Source of the DNA: Proteles cristata cristata
Lineage: Eukaryota > Chordata > Mammalia > Carnivora > Hyaenidae
DNA length: 64,000 nt
Direction: 5' to 3'
Assembly: GCA_017311185.1 (NCBI GenBank)
Contig: JAESUZ010005106.1
Coordinates: 372,001-436,000 of the forward strand
The stretch's first letter is position 1. Each line of letters starts with the position of its first letter. The notes beneath the pieces are model-generated. The model was not told the DNA's origin. It saw only the letters and a program-made list of their open reading frames with translations, and made no database searches. Shown here one piece after another: positions 1-11,332 of this stretch. The position numbers were made by a program, and so were the translations under genes.

Positions 1-729
1 CTTAATTTCTGTAGGCACACAGGAAAGAACTAGAGATGTCAAATCAGTGACACGTCTAATTTATTTCTAATTTTCCCTTGGCTGGCTACAGTTTAATCAC
101 CCTTTTAGAAATTTACCTAATGAGATTTCAAATAGAGCTATCTCGACATACAAATGAAATTGAGGCTATTCTCAACACCTAAATGATGTGGTCTCTTATA
201 TAATGCACTCATTGAATAGACGGTGGTACTGCCTCCGTAGAAGGAGATTCTGCAGGACTGAAACTTACCTACAGTAGTTGTAAATTCAGGGTGATGGAAG
301 TGGGAGAAATCAATAAGGTATGACCGCGGAATCCATGTTCTGGAATTACTAGAGCCAGGATAGCACTCCCAAATCTCGTTTTTAACAGATGTCAGTTGTG
401 GAGAGAATAAATGCATGCCATGAATACTGATGAAATTCAGTGTGTGTGTTGTGCCCTAAGATGCTCATTTATATTTATTTGTCATTTTCCCTATAAAAGA
501 AAAGGAAACAGCTATTCCTCGGACGCTCTGCTTAAGTCAGGAAGGGCCCTCGTCCTTGTCAGCTGTGGGCCAAACCTACAACATGCTATCAAAGTTCAGT
601 GTCACCCATAAAGATTCAAAACCCTCTACTATTTGAATTCAGGAAACTAAGGGGCTTTTACACGTTCTAAATTAAAAAAAAAATAAAGGTAGGGAAGGTG
701 ATGATTAAACAAACTTCGGTCACAATGGT
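1..729. other. unique-looking non-coding DNA
   Basis: I recognise no repeat family or gene here. The sequence is AT-rich. Short open frames exist on both strands but lack any known domain, codon structure or splice context. It may be decayed repeat or ordinary intergenic/intronic DNA. Confidence 0.5.
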
Positions 730-955
730 CTAAATCCGAGGTCAGAAAAGTATTGCCTGTGAATTAAATCCAGCCTGCTGACTGTTTCTGCAGGTAAAGA
801 TTTTTGGCACACAGCCACATTCAGTCATTTAAAGATTGCCTATGGTCACTCTGTAGCTACAATTACACAGCTGAATAGCTGTGCCAGAGACACAAGACCA
901 AAAGTATTTATTACCTGGCCTTTCACAGAGATAGTTTGCCAACTCCTGCTTTAAT
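730..955. mobile_element. ancient hAT-Charlie-type DNA transposon (MER58-like), decayed
   Basis: The piece keeps the layout of a non-autonomous hAT element: an 'aatccagcctgctgactg' segment, a 'cacacagccacattcag' segment and a closing 'tagtttgccaactcctgc' terminus. The same layout recurs at 15385, 20146 (inverted) and 34010 (inverted). Family naming is from memory; the hAT assignment is firmer than the subfamily. Confidence 0.55.
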
Positions 956-1374
956 CTATGTTAGTCACCTTTCTTTACCGTAGGACTTTTCAGGGTCTGG
1001 AAAATATATACTTCAAACTTCAAGGGGAGGATATACAGAAAAAGTGCATCTTGCACGGGAAGTAATTTCTAAAATCAGTTCAAATGGAAAACTGAGTGGT
1101 CAAAATGAACACTGGGAATCCCTCAGGGAAAGTGCCACGCCATAGAGTCCACCATCGCACGTCATCATCAATATGGCCAGTTTTTCCTCCAAAGTTGCAA
1201 CAGATAAAATTGTTTTTGAGCACCACATGAAAGAGCTGGCTTTCTTTATGGGCCTCTTGTATAAAAAGATGCCTACATTAAAAAAAAAAAAAAAAACAGA
1301 ATTGCTCTTGACATTGTAAGATACTTGAAGACGCTGAGAGCTACCAGAGAACGGAGGTTCAGGACACCAACTCA
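956..1374. other. unrecognised DNA with an A-run
   Basis: No repeat or gene recognised. It contains an A homopolymer of about 16 bases near 1280-1295, which creates a poly-Phe stretch in the reverse frame. That frame is not a gene. Confidence 0.5.
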
Positions 1375-1392
1375 CACTTATGTCTTGAATTT

Positions 1393-1613
1393 TTTTTTAA
1401 ATTTTTTTTTAATGTTTTATTTATTTCCAGGAGAGAGAGAGACAGCGTGAGCAGGGGAGGGTCAGAGAGAGAGGGAGTCACAGACTGAAACAGGCTCCAG
1501 GCTCTGAGCTGGCAGTCAGCACAGAGCCCGACGCGGGGCTCGAACCCACGAACCGCGAGATCATGACCTAAGCGAAAGTCGGACGCTCAACCAACTAAGC
1601 CACCCAGGCGCCC
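1393..1613 (-). mobile_element. SINEC (tRNA-derived SINE), young subfamily
   Basis: Full-length reverse copy running from a T-rich tail to the head gccacccaggcgcccc. It carries the young-subfamily variant (gcgaaagtc, cagtctgtgac type). A perfect 18-bp TSD, cacttatgtcttgaattt, lies at 1375-1392 and 1614-1631, which proves retroposition and fixes the borders. Confidence 0.97.
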
Positions 1614-1879
1614 CACTTATGTCTTGAATTTGCCGAAGTTAAATATGCACTTGATCTGACTTTGCCAGAGGTTGTTGTTTGCGTTGTTTCCCAGTTTAAC
1701 TTCTCCTACCTCATGCTCCCGAGCTCCCAGTGCCAAAGCTTATAATAGAACCTGTGTTCCATGGAATGCATTTAAAGAAATAAAGAATACTCAAAACCAT
1801 GGGTATCACGGATCAATCAATGGAACAGAAGACATGTATGAGGCACTCTTAACACTAATTTTAAAACAAGTGCAGGACA

Positions 1880-2597
1880 AAGCTACAATAAGACACCACT
1901 TCATACCCATTAGGTGGAATATTTTCTTAAAAATAACAAATAACAAGTGTTGGTGAAAATGTGGAAAAGTTAGGATGCCTGTGTATTGCGGATGGGGATG
2001 CAAAATGGTGCAGCCACTGTAGAACTGATTTGAATGTTCCTTAAAAAATTAAACATAGACTTACCATAAGATACAGCAATTCTGCTTCTGAGGACATACC
2101 CCAAAGAATTGAAAACAGGGACTCTAAGAGACAGCTGTGCACCTGTTCAAAGCTGCATTATATGTTATATTGCTCACAGTAGCCCAAAAGCAGGGATAAT
2201 CCACGTGTCCACTGACAGATTAATAGATAAACAAAATGTGGTAAATTCATATAATGGAGCAGTATTCATTTTTAAACAGAATGGAATCCTGATACATGCT
2301 ACATTGTGGATGAATTTTAAAAACACTATGGTAAGTGCAATGAGCCAGATGCAATAGGACAAATATTGGATGATTCCACTTGCAAGGAGTGGTGCCTCGA
2401 GTAGTCAAATTCATACAGATGGAGAGCAGAATAGAGGTTATCAGAGGACAAGGGGGCTGAGGAGTGGAGGTTACTGTTTAATGGACATAGAGTTTCAATT
2501 TGAAGTGATGAAAAAGGTTCTGGAGACTAATGGCAATGATGGTTTTGCAACACCATGAATGTACTTAATGCCGCTGAATTGCACATTTAAAAATAGT
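1880..2597 (+). mobile_element. old L1 3' end (L1M class), 5' part
   Basis: Matches the C-terminal ORF2 and 3' UTR layout of old mammalian L1: 'accacttcatacccattag', 'taacaagtgttgg', 'cacagtagccc', then a 3' UTR with 'atggttttgcaacacc'. It may begin as early as about 1796. Frameshifts and stops abolish coding. It resumes after the SINE at 2608-2813. Confidence 0.85.
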
Positions 2598-2607
2598 TAG
2601 AATGGTA

Positions 2608-2656
2608 TGCTTTTTTAAAAGTTTATTTGAGAAAGGAAAGAGCATGAGCAGGGGAG

Positions 2657-2687
<31 letters not shown>

Positions 2688-2813
2688 ATCCCAAGCAGGC
2701 TCCACGCTGTCAGTACAGAGCCCAAAATAGGGCTCATTCCCACAAACTGAGATCATAACCTGAGCCAAAACCAAGAGTCAGACACTTAACTGACTGAGCC
2801 ACCCAGGTGACCC
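2608..2813 (-). mobile_element. SINEC inserted in old L1
   Basis: Reverse SINE with an expanded (GA)n tract at about 2661-2686. The 10-bp TSD tagaatggta at 2598-2607 and 2814-2823 shows it interrupts the L1 3' end. The variant (tgaccc head, ccaagagtcag) is an older subfamily than the copy at 1393. Confidence 0.95.
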
Positions 2814-2823
2814 TAGAATGGTA

Positions 2824-2872
2824 AACTTTACGTTATGTATATTTTACTGCAATTAAAACATGCTCAGGAAAA
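2824..2872 (+). mobile_element. old L1 3' terminus, continuation
   Basis: Continues the L1 interrupted at 2597. 'gtatattttactgcaatt' is the usual end of old L1 3' UTRs, followed by A-rich sequence. Confidence 0.8.
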
Positions 2873-3059
2873 AAATAAAAAAGACGTGGACGAGCGTAAT
2901 TGCAGGGATGGGTTTAGAGAGGGCTTAAATAGTTTATACAGAATGTCTCATTCTGAAGTAGTTGCACATTTAAAAAAAAAACTGGACTGTTAGTTTCTGC
3001 ATAATTTTGAGTGCTGAAGTGATTTTTTTTTTAAAAAATAAAATCTGAAAATATCAACT

Positions 3060-3640
3060 GTCCTTCCCTGAATGTAGGTCTCTTGAGGCTTTCTATTACA
3101 CTTAAAATAGAATCCCAAACCGCTTACTGTGGCATGATTACAGTATGTGGCTTGGCCCTGTCTTCCTCTTGAACTTTATGTTGAATCTTGTGTTAGCCAT
3201 GCTGGTTTTCTTTATACACGCCAAATATATCAAGCTAATTTCACCTCAGGGCCTTATCCTTGCAGCTTCCTTATATGAAAGCTTATTCCCCAGATATGCA
3301 CATGGCTGATTTCTTCTTACCACTAAGGCCTCAAGTCAGATATCATCTCTTAGGCTGTCCCTTCCCAATAGAGAATAGCCCTTTAATCATTCATAATGGC
3401 ATAGCTCCTTTATTTCTTCACAGCGCTTGTCAACATTTGAAATTATCTTGTTTAACTCTATTGGTGTTTCCCCATAATAGACTGTAAGCGCTACGTGATT
3501 GGGACCCTGCTATCTTATTCTCTCCTGTGTCTTCAGTACCTCAAATGGTTTCTGGCACACACAAAAGTATTCAATGAATAGGTATTGAAAAAATGAGTGA
3601 GTGAGTGAATAAATGAACTAATTTGGATTTCACCTTGTCC
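3060..3640 (+). mobile_element. L2 LINE 3' end
   Basis: Recognisable L2 landmarks appear in order: 'acttaaaatagaatccc', 'ctcagggcctt', 'cctcaagtcagatatcat', 'aatagactgtaagc' and the terminal 'tcaatgaataggtattg' with a gtgagtgaa-like end. It is non-coding and highly diverged. Confidence 0.85.
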
Positions 3641-3682
3641 CCTGGTTAATTCTTCTATGTCCTCTTATATCAGCAAAGAGTG

Positions 3683-3885
3683 AGGGCACCTGGGTGGCTC
3701 AGTCGGTTAAGCGTCCGACTTCAGCTCAGGTCATGATCTCACAGTTCGTGGGTTCGAGCCGCGCGTCAGGCTCTGTGCTGACAGCTGCCTGGAGCCTGTT
3801 TCCGATTCTGTTCTCCTTCTCTGACCCTCCCCTGCCCATTCTTCTCTCTCTAAGAAATAAATTTTTTAAAAAAATTTTTTTAAAA
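3683..3885 (+). mobile_element. SINEC, cagctcagg type
   Basis: Forward copy with head gggcacctgggtggctc and A/B boxes present. The tail is T/A-rich. The 11-bp TSD agcaaagagtg lies at 3672-3682 and 3886-3896. Confidence 0.96.
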
Positions 3886-4087
3886 AGCAAAGAGTGTTCC
3901 CTTTCTCCCACTGGCCACATACTAGCAAATAAATAATAATCTGTAGACATTTCTAGTCTCTCAAAGAAATAGCTTGACCATAGGCATACTTATAAAAGGA
4001 ATTACAAACACATCTGTGTTCTGCAAATCCAGGTTTCTAGGTTATATGGAACAGTGAAGGCTTTATTCTCCCATTCACCCTATTTCT

Positions 4088-4297
4088 TTCTTTCTTTTTT
4101 TTTTTATTTCTAGGAGAGAGAGAGAGACAGCGTGAGCAGGGGAGGGTCAGAGAGAGGGAGACACAGACTGAAACAGGCTCCAGGCTCTGAGCTGGCAGTC
4201 AGCACAGAGCCCGACGCGGGGCTCGAAACCCACGAACCGCGAGATCATGACCTAAGCGAAAGTCGGACGCTTAACCGACTAAGCCACCCAGGCGCCC
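4088..4297 (-). mobile_element. SINEC, young subfamily
   Basis: Reverse copy with the young-subfamily marks (gcgaaagtcggac, ggcagtcagcac). The 18-bp TSD cccattcaccctatttct at 4070-4087 and 4298-4315 is perfect. Confidence 0.97.
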
Positions 4298-4367
4298 CCC
4301 ATTCACCCTATTTCTACTCCCAAGAGATAGCAACAATTTCTTTGTGTGGAGTCAGAAACTTTTTACT

Positions 4368-4462
4368 TGTATGTATGTATGTACCTATGTATTCATCTAT
4401 ATTTATCTATCTTTTCACCCACTTACTTGTATGTATGTATGTATGTATCTATCTATCTATTA
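4368..4462. repeat. compound (TATG)n/(TATC)n microsatellite
   Basis: Two blocks of 'acttgtatgtatgtatgta' about 60 bases apart are separated by imperfect (TATC/TATT) repeats. The block ends in (TATC)n. It is a likely length-polymorphic locus and keeps a spurious open frame free of stops. Confidence 0.9.
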
Positions 4463-4549
4463 CAGATTAGAGAATTTGAATGACTCAATACGGGAAGTTG
4501 TATTCTTATTGACAAAGTATTATTTTTCAATGGATCTGAGTTTGTTAAG

Positions 4550-4685
4550 AAAGCAGATTCCTACTCCCACCTCTAGAGTTCTGATTTCACAAACTGGGGG
4601 TGGGTCCCAGAAATCTTCATTTTCAACAAGCATCCTAGATAATTCTGATGCAGGTGGCTCAAAAAACCACCCTTTGGGAAATGTT
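4550..4685 (+). mobile_element. MER5A-like hAT element, partial
   Basis: Matches the MER5 layout: 'agattcctactcccacctc', 'gggggtgggtcccagaaatc', 'aattctgatgcaggtgg' and a closing 'ccctttgggaa'. The 5' terminus is missing or decayed. Confidence 0.75.
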
Positions 4686-4897
4686 CACCAAGTCAAGGCC
4701 GCTTATCATCCTCACCTAAGACCGTGCATCCTCCTGACCACTAGGGGGCAGACGGAGCCACATGAATGCCCAGTGTTAAGATGTCACACCCGCTTTGCTC
4801 AGAAAGAGGGTGTAGCAGATACTGTGCCTCCATTAAGACCCCAAGAATCCAGACTGTTTGTGAAGCCACGTCAGCAATAATGAAAACAGCTCAAAAT

Positions 4898-5010
4898 TGA
4901 GAAAACCTGGGTTCTAAACTCCACACTGTCTTGCACCTCAGTTTCTTCACATGTGAAACGAGCAGTTGGACCAGATAATCCAACAAGCCCCTTTCCACAC
5001 TAACATCTTA
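4898..5010 (+). mobile_element. MIR SINE fragment
   Basis: Carries the MIR signature: 'cctgggttctaaactcc', 'cacctcagtttcttcaca', 'tgtgaaacgagcagttgg'. It is an ancient tRNA-derived SINE of mammals, degenerate and without TSDs. Confidence 0.8.
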
Positions 5011-5924
5011 TCACATGAATTTCTTTGTTATTGGGCAATGGCTGATTTTGATCCTGTACCTTCCAAATTTTCTAGGATGGGCTTATGTTATTTTTATAAT
5101 GCAAAAGAAAATAATCTAAAACATTTAAAAATATTTTTCTCATTGTTACTCCAACAGGATTTTCACAAACTGAGATGCTTCTGTTTCAGTGCTAATGTTC
5201 ACTACTCTCCACGAATACAAAGAAACAACAAAATTTCAACACATCTAGGACAAGGTGATTTAATGCCATTCTTGCTTGTTGGAAGCAAATTTAAAATTTG
5301 CTTAATAGGCAAAATTGAATCTGCGACTCTATACAAGATGATAAACATGGAAACTCAACAGCCGAAAGATTCAGTCTCAGCCAATGAACAATATTTAAAT
5401 ATTTAATAATACTTTGTAATTTTTTTAGACTCCTGGGCTTCAAAGTTTCTGACAAAATAATCCCCAAGCCATAATTAACAAAAAGAGGCAGGCTTCCAAA
5501 AAATTTTCCAGAGTTCAAGTAAACTCCTCAAAGTACTTCCTTGGCCGTGAGTGTGTTGGGAATAGTGGCATATCAGAGGTAACCAGAGCTAGAAGGAGTT
5601 TGGATATTGTTCTGAACTGATGACTGATGTCTGCTGAAAACGGCTTTAGGAAAAGAAGGTTGTGATTAGAAAATCATGACATTTTCAGCACACACTTATT
5701 AGCATGTCTGGAAAATCACAGAAAAGAGATAACAGGGTTTTTACAACCTGAGTTCCCTTCATGGGATATTTACAAGTAATTAACTGCTATTCCAATCTTC
5801 AGAATAATTTGGTCAGTGTCCTAAAGGCAGAGCAAGGATGCAGACACCATAACCAATCAATGTAGGAGGTCTCCTCAGAAAGGCTTCCATTAGCTCCTAC
5901 TTGCTCAGACCACAAAACTATGTA
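5011..5924. other. unrecognised non-coding DNA
   Basis: No repeat family recognised. An open frame of about 146 codons sits at 4966-5406 but starts inside the MIR, has no known domain and is AT-biased like its surroundings. I treat it as chance. Confidence 0.5.
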
Positions 5925-6167
5925 TACTTTCCTCACCACTTCCCATTTCTCAAACCCTGGCAGCACTACCTCTATGACACATCCCTCTAGTTGTTTGTAT
6001 CTCCTTATTTCTAATGCCACCAGTCCAGTCCAAGTCACAATCATCTCTCCCTTAAACTATTTCAATAGCCTTCTTATTAATTTCCCCACTTGACCCAAGA
6101 CAGTCCGTTCTTCACAGTGACCATATTTATTTATCAGATAATTTTTTCCCCAGCTTAAAACTCCTCA
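5925..6167 (+). mobile_element. L2 LINE, upstream part
   Basis: Shows the L2 segment 'aatcatctctcccttaaac' and 'caatagccttcttattaa', then 'cttaaaactcctcaatg'. The element resumes at 6433 after a SINE insertion. Confidence 0.7.
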
Positions 6168-6180
6168 ATGTCTTCTCATT

Positions 6181-6419
6181 ATTTATTTATTTATTTTTTG
6201 GTGTAAGTGAGTGAGATGCAAAGAAAGAGAGAGATAGAGAAGAAGAGAGAGAGAAGCAGGGCTCACCCAAAGCAGGGCTCAAACTCACCCAAAGTGGGGC
6301 TCCTTCTCACCCAAAGAGGGGCTCAAGTTCATCTGATGTGGGGCTCAAAGTCACGAACTGTGAGATTACGACCTGAGCTGAAGTCAGATGCCTAACGACT
6401 GAGCCAACCAGGTGACCCG
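6181..6419 (-). mobile_element. SINEC with internal 22-bp tandem expansion
   Basis: Reverse SINE with 13-bp TSD atgtcttctcatt at 6168-6180 and 6420-6432. Its middle is abnormal: where other copies have the caggctccaggctctgagc region, this one has a short unit (6255-6270) and four 22-bp units (6271-6292, 6293-6314, 6315-6336, 6337-6358) of the form AG(C/T/A)(A/G)GGGCTCaa-CACCCAA. These look like duplicates of the normal gtggggctcaaactcacgaa block. Confidence 0.93.
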
Positions 6420-6432
6420 ATGTCTTCTCATT

Positions 6433-6895
6433 TTCCTGGAATAAAACTTAAGCTTCATCTGCTTTCCACTTCTGAAGCCTCATTTCATGACAGTCTTTCT
6501 TCCACCCTTGATGCTTCCCACATTCACTTCCTTTTCCTTCCTTACTTTGCCAAGTTCATTTTCACTTGCTGTCCTCACATCTCAGATTACTGTTTCTCTA
6601 AATTGTCACACAGCTGGTTCCATCCCATCTTCCGAAATCAACACGCATGATCTCCCCTGACCACTATACCCTGAATGGTATCAACCTGCATTTGTGTTAT
6701 TCTCTACCTTTGCGTATTTACCATATGATCCTGAAATTACAGTGTTTATTTGATTGCTACCCACCCCTCCACTAGAATGTAAGCTCCCTGGGGACGCAGA
6801 CCTTGTTTGTCCTAGTCACTGCTGAATCCCCAGAGTCCAGTATAACACATACAGTACTCAGTGGCTTTTTGTCAAATGAATGCAGGTGTTATTTT
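6433..6895 (+). mobile_element. L2 LINE 3' end, continuation
   Basis: Shows 'tggaataaaacttaagc', 'ccactagaatgtaagctcc', 'cctagtcactgctgaatcc' and terminal 'tcaaatgaatg', the conserved end of L2. It belongs to the same insertion as 5925-6167. Confidence 0.88.
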
Positions 6896-7634
6896 AAATT
6901 AAAGCAGGACCCGACTTTTCAGTTCTCCCTGTCCATTCAGAATCAAAACTCAATTTCTTGCCCATGATACAAGTTGTTAATGTGCAGAAGAGACATATGC
7001 TTCTCTAGGAATATCCTCGTTGTTACCCCACAATTAGGTTACAGTCTCTGACTTAGAGCTCATTTCTCTGAAAGCAGAGGTTTCTTCGGAGATGTCAGAT
7101 GAAATTTAAATCTTGTTGACAAGTTAAGATGACTCGTACAGTGTGTCTTGACTTGGAGGAACGATTGTGTAGCTTGTCAATGCTGGAAGTGAAGGGCTTG
7201 CCGTGTGAGTGGGTGGATCAGTATGTCACATGCACTGAGGAATGCTCAGTTTTTAAAATCCTAAGGAAATAGGCTAGGATATTCTGTACACTAGCCAGGC
7301 AGTCAATTGGGAGAGAGTTCATTTGGGACCCAGATAAGAGGTTCAATTAATTTTATACGTGTCCCATATCAGTAATTTCACTCTGACTGTCAGAGTGAAC
7401 TACAGAGTGCTATTTTCTGCACAGTATCATGATTTATAAGTCATTTTTACAAATTTGTCATCTCTTTTGTTTTCCAGGCAATTCTAAAGGTTGGTCAAAT
7501 AGTTATCATGCCTATTTTTATATGTATGTGTGTATGAGAATCTCACAATGAGTAAAAATACTGAAACTTGATTTGGAATCAAAATCTTGGAAAATCAGTT
7601 TTTAGAGGTACTAATAAACCAAAGAAAGATACTG
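6896..7634. other. unrecognised non-coding DNA
   Basis: No repeat or gene recognised. Composition is balanced to AT-rich. Confidence 0.5.
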
Positions 7635-7644
7635 CAAAAGGCAT

Positions 7645-7854
7645 CTTATTATTTTTTATTTTTTTAAGTTTATTTGAGAAGCATGCATGCAAATGAGTGG
7701 GTAAGGGACAAAGAAACAGGGAGAGAAAGAATCATAAGTAGGCTCTGCACTCAGCACAGAGCCTGACGTGGGGCTCAGTCCCACAAACCCTGAGACCATG
7801 CCTGAACAGAAACCAAGAGTCGGATGTTCAACCAACTGAGCTACCCAGGCGCCC
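7645..7854 (-). mobile_element. SINEC, older type
   Basis: Reverse copy with 10-bp TSD caaaaggcat at 7635-7644 and 7855-7864. It is more diverged than the copy 30 bases downstream, with a shortened GA-rich region. Confidence 0.94.
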
Positions 7855-7865
7855 CAAAAGGCATT

Positions 7866-8905
7866 TTAAAAGTCAACTTATTGATGGGGCGCCTGGGTGG
7901 CTTAGTCGGTTAAGCGTCCGACTTTCGCTTAGGTCATGATCTCGCGGTTCGTGGGTTCGAGCCCAGCGTCGGGCTCTGTGCTGACTGCCAGCTCGGAGCC
8001 TGGAGCCTGTTTCAGTCTGTGACTCCCTCTCTCTCTGACCCTCCCCTACTCACGCTGTCTCTCTCTCTCTCCTAGAAATAAATAAAAACATAAAAAAAAA
8101 TTAAAAGTCAGCTTATTGAGGTATAATTTACAGACAATAAAATATTCCCACTTTAAGTGTTCAGTTCATCAGATGCCGACATATATTCACTTCTATACCT
8201 ATCGCCACAATCAAGACATAGAACATTTCTACCTCCAGAAAAGTTTCATTATGTTCCTCTGTACAATACCCTCCCTCTTCCTTCCTATTTCTGCCCCAGG
8301 CAATTGCTCCTCTGCTTTCTGTCACTAGATGTTAGTGTGCTTTTTCTAGAATTTCATAGGAGTTGAATCATATAGTCTGAACTTTCTTGTGTGCTTGGCT
8401 CTTTTCACACAGCATAATATCTCTGAGATCCATCCATATTGTTACACATATTAGTAGTTTGTTCTTTTTTTTTTTTTAATTGTTTTATTTTGCAGTATTC
8501 TATTGTATGGCTGTACCCCAAATGGTTTATCCATTTATCGGATAAAGGCAACTGTATCAACACTCCAGGGCAAATCTTTGCATGTACATATATTTTCATT
8601 TCTTTTCTGTAAATACCTTGGAGTGGAATGGATAGGTCTTATAATAAAGGCATTTTTAATTTTAGCAAAACTGAAAAGTGTGTTCTAAAATGGCTTTACC
8701 GTTTTATCTTCCCACCAGCAGTGTGAGAGTTCCAGTTGCTCCACATCCTCACCTACACTTGGTACTGTCAGTCTTTTAATTTTAGCCACTTTAATAGGTA
8801 TTTCTTGGTATCTCATTGTGGTTTGAATGTGCATTTCCTTGATTCCAATCATGTTGAGCATCTTCTTACATACTTTATTGCCCATTTGTATAACTTACGC
8901 AAAGT
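7866..8905 (-). mobile_element. old L1M LINE, antisense, split by a SINE
   Basis: Reverse-oriented L1 ORF2/3' sequence. It reads 'gcttattgaggtataattt', 'aatttcataggagttgaat', 'cccaccagcagtgtgagag', 'ccacatcctcacc' and 'tgattccaatcatgttgag', in the standard order for antisense old L1. A SINE at 7885-8100 interrupts it. No coding capacity remains. Confidence 0.85.
7885..8100 (+). mobile_element. SINEC, young subfamily, nested in L1M
   Basis: Forward copy with gactttcgcttaggtcatga and ctagaaataaataaaaacat marks. A 19-bp TSD (7866-7884 and 8101-8119, one mismatch: cAact versus cAgct) flanks it and consists of L1 sequence. Confidence 0.97.
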
Positions 8906-9834
8906 ACAATTTGAAAGATAAGAAATATAAGTAATTTTACCTCTCATGTGCAAGAACTTGCCTTATTTTAGAAGCAGTTTTGAAAAATGCAACCTGAAAA
9001 AGGATATATAAAATACTCAGACTATACAGATAAAATATATTTAGAGGCTACACTAAAACTAATGAAAACAATAACATGGTAGAAAAGATCCACACTTTAT
9101 TAGCTTTGTATTCCGTACAATACATTCATCTAATGCTCTAAAAAAATCAGGAGGTCTGAATTTGCAGAAAGGGGATGAGATTGAATTAACTTGATCTCGG
9201 CACAGAAGGAAAAGGCTTAGCTCTCTTCACTTCCAATTATTCTCTCTTCTCTAGACTTCATTTTATAGACCATAGGTTCAATTATTCACAGTATCTTTTT
9301 ATATCTAGTCTCATAAAACTGTAAGGTGAATCATTACAAAATTAATATTCAACAGGCTTTATATAACTCTGCTTAATGCAATGCATAACTCAGATTTTTA
9401 TCACCACAAGGCCTCTCAAGATCTATAAATGAAACCAACTTACTAAAACACCATGTATTTTAACTCTAACATTACCCGCACAACCTCAACACTACAGAAC
9501 TACTCAATGTAGACCAGACAACCAGATAGACATTGATGATAGAAATGGACTGTATGTAGAAGGCCAACCTGTGCATGAAGACTCTTATGATGACAACCAA
9601 TTTTTGGCTCTAACTCATTTGTTTTGAAGAACTCATGGCTCTAATGAAAAGGAGATTAATTTGCTTCCAGGGCTTTCACATAAGACTCACTGTGCATTTT
9701 TAACACCATGTGACCCTAAAAATTTTTTTGATTGCTAAATAATCATTGCTTTCTAGGAAGGACAAAAGCAAATGAATACATCTACCAAAATCCAACCCCT
9801 AATCTCTACCCAAATACATGTCACATATTTCCAA
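8906..9834. other. unrecognised non-coding DNA
   Basis: No repeat family or gene recognised. It is AT-rich and free of long open frames. Confidence 0.5.
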
Positions 9835-10015
9835 CCATGAAGGAATCTTCAATATCATTCAGTCCAATGATCACATTTTATACAAAGAAAAGGAAACCAA
9901 AGTCCAGGCAAGTGAAATTAACAGTTTGAGGTCAGACAACCAGTTGAAAAGAGCTGGGTATTAAATTCAGACCTCTGACTCAGACTCCAGAGTCTTGTGA
10001 TATTTTTTCTCCCAA
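9835..10015 (-). mobile_element. MIR SINE, antisense
   Basis: Antisense MIR order: 'aaggaaaccaaagtccagg', 'ggtcagacaaccag', 'attcagacctctgactcag', 'ctccagagtcttg'. Diverged. Confidence 0.75.
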
Positions 10016-10074
10016 GACTTCTCTTTCTCCTGTTCTCAATAGTTATACAGTGTACATGTAGACATTACTATCTT

Positions 10075-10235
10075 TTCTGATCTATTTTAATGTCCTGGTT
10101 TTCACAAATGTGAAAACTAAGGTTCACAACAACAAGAAATCGTGGCTCATCCAAGGTTGGGGAGAGAGTAAACGGCAAAGCTGAAACCAGTGACCACTCC
10201 TTATGGTTTGGAGTTCGATGTCCTCTCTTCGTGCC
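10075..10235 (-). mobile_element. MIR SINE, antisense, second copy
   Basis: Shows 'gtgaaaactaaggttcac', 'ctcatccaaggttgggg', 'gcaaagctgaaaccag'. A second antisense MIR about 60 bases from the first; the two could also be one duplicated or broken element. Confidence 0.6.
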
Positions 10236-10744
10236 TGACTGCCTTTTTTCTCTGGATGGGAGGATGGTTTTCTGTCTTATTATCACCATTAAATGGTCTT
10301 GGCATGTTACAATCCATTCAGACACTTCCATAATGAATAAGTTATGCCAAGATCATTTGAAAAGTCCACAGTCCTAGGTTTGTACCAAGGCTCTGGCAAC
10401 ACCTAGCACACAGCTGTTGTGAAAATACATATTCCATTCTGACAAAAGACAGGTGCCTGGGTTTTGTCATGCTGGTCTGAGATAACGTAATGTGCAGAAA
10501 GAGAAACCAGCAGAGAAAGAGAGATTACTTCCCCAGACTCTCATATAAATGGATTCTTTCTTTGCATAATGGAGCTCTAAATAAATAAAATAGAAAATGA
10601 ATGTTTACAATATCACAGTTGCTGAGAAAGTGGCTATAGGGAGCTCTATTCCTATTTGAATCCTCTCCAGGAAAATGGAAACCAACATGAATTTTATAAT
10701 GGTGGGGAGGAGAAGAGAGTATCATTTATCCCTTCATATGCCCA

Positions 10745-10880
10745 ACAGAAAGTTACTAACTGCTTCCTAGGTGCCAGGCATCTGCAAAGCACCAGGGACG
10801 CAACCGTGCTCAGAAAAGAAGTGGTTTCTATCCTCCTGTGAAGTCTCCTGGGAAAGACAGACCATTAACAAGCATGTAAT
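10745..10880 (-). mobile_element. L2 LINE 3' end, antisense
   Basis: Antisense L2: 'taggtgccaggcatctgc', 'gcaaccgtgctcagaaaag', 'gacagaccattaacaagc'. Confidence 0.65.
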
Positions 10881-10999
10881 AGGTATGTATATGCAAATAA
10901 GAAGACAGAGTTTAGAGAGCAACTGGCCTGGGCTGAAGAATCCTCAACAGTATGATCATGCTGAAGGGGAAAGGAGACATGATGGGGAGTCAGACCAAA

Positions 11000-11190
11000 G
11001 AGTGTTGGAATCCTGTTTCCTGCCACAGTAGGTGATCTTGAGCAAGTCACTTCAACTTTCTACCCCTATTTCCTGATCTGTGAAACAAAGCTAACAGTTC
11101 CTACCCTGTCAGGTATTGAGTTAAAGTTTATTAAGTTCCCAGGGGAGCCTGGCCCAGAGTATGGGTTCAATACATATTTATCAAATGCAT
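11000..11190 (+). mobile_element. MIR SINE
   Basis: Forward MIR: 'gatcttgagcaagtcactt', 'cctatttcctgatctgtga', then the tail 'agtatgggttcaatacat'. Confidence 0.8.
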
Positions 11191-11332
11191 GAAAGAATCA
11201 TTATCAAACATGCATTGGATGTTTGATAGCAAAAGGGCACTTGGTCAGAGAGTGATAAAACACAGAGTAAGGAAATGTGAGTCTTGTCTTATACCTAGAA
11301 AGACTGAGAGTATCTTTTCTATTACACATATA

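Noticed and set aside
4344..4880. Open frame of 178 codons
   Set aside because: Its first part is the (TATG)n repeat and its middle is a MER5A element; no known domain.
4966..5406. Open frame of 146 codons
   Set aside because: Begins inside a MIR and matches no protein I know; base composition equals the surroundings.
7885..7960. tRNA gene (A and B boxes with a plausible acceptor)
   Set aside because: These are the tRNA-derived heads of SINEs; they are followed by SINE bodies and A tails and no cloverleaf is complete.
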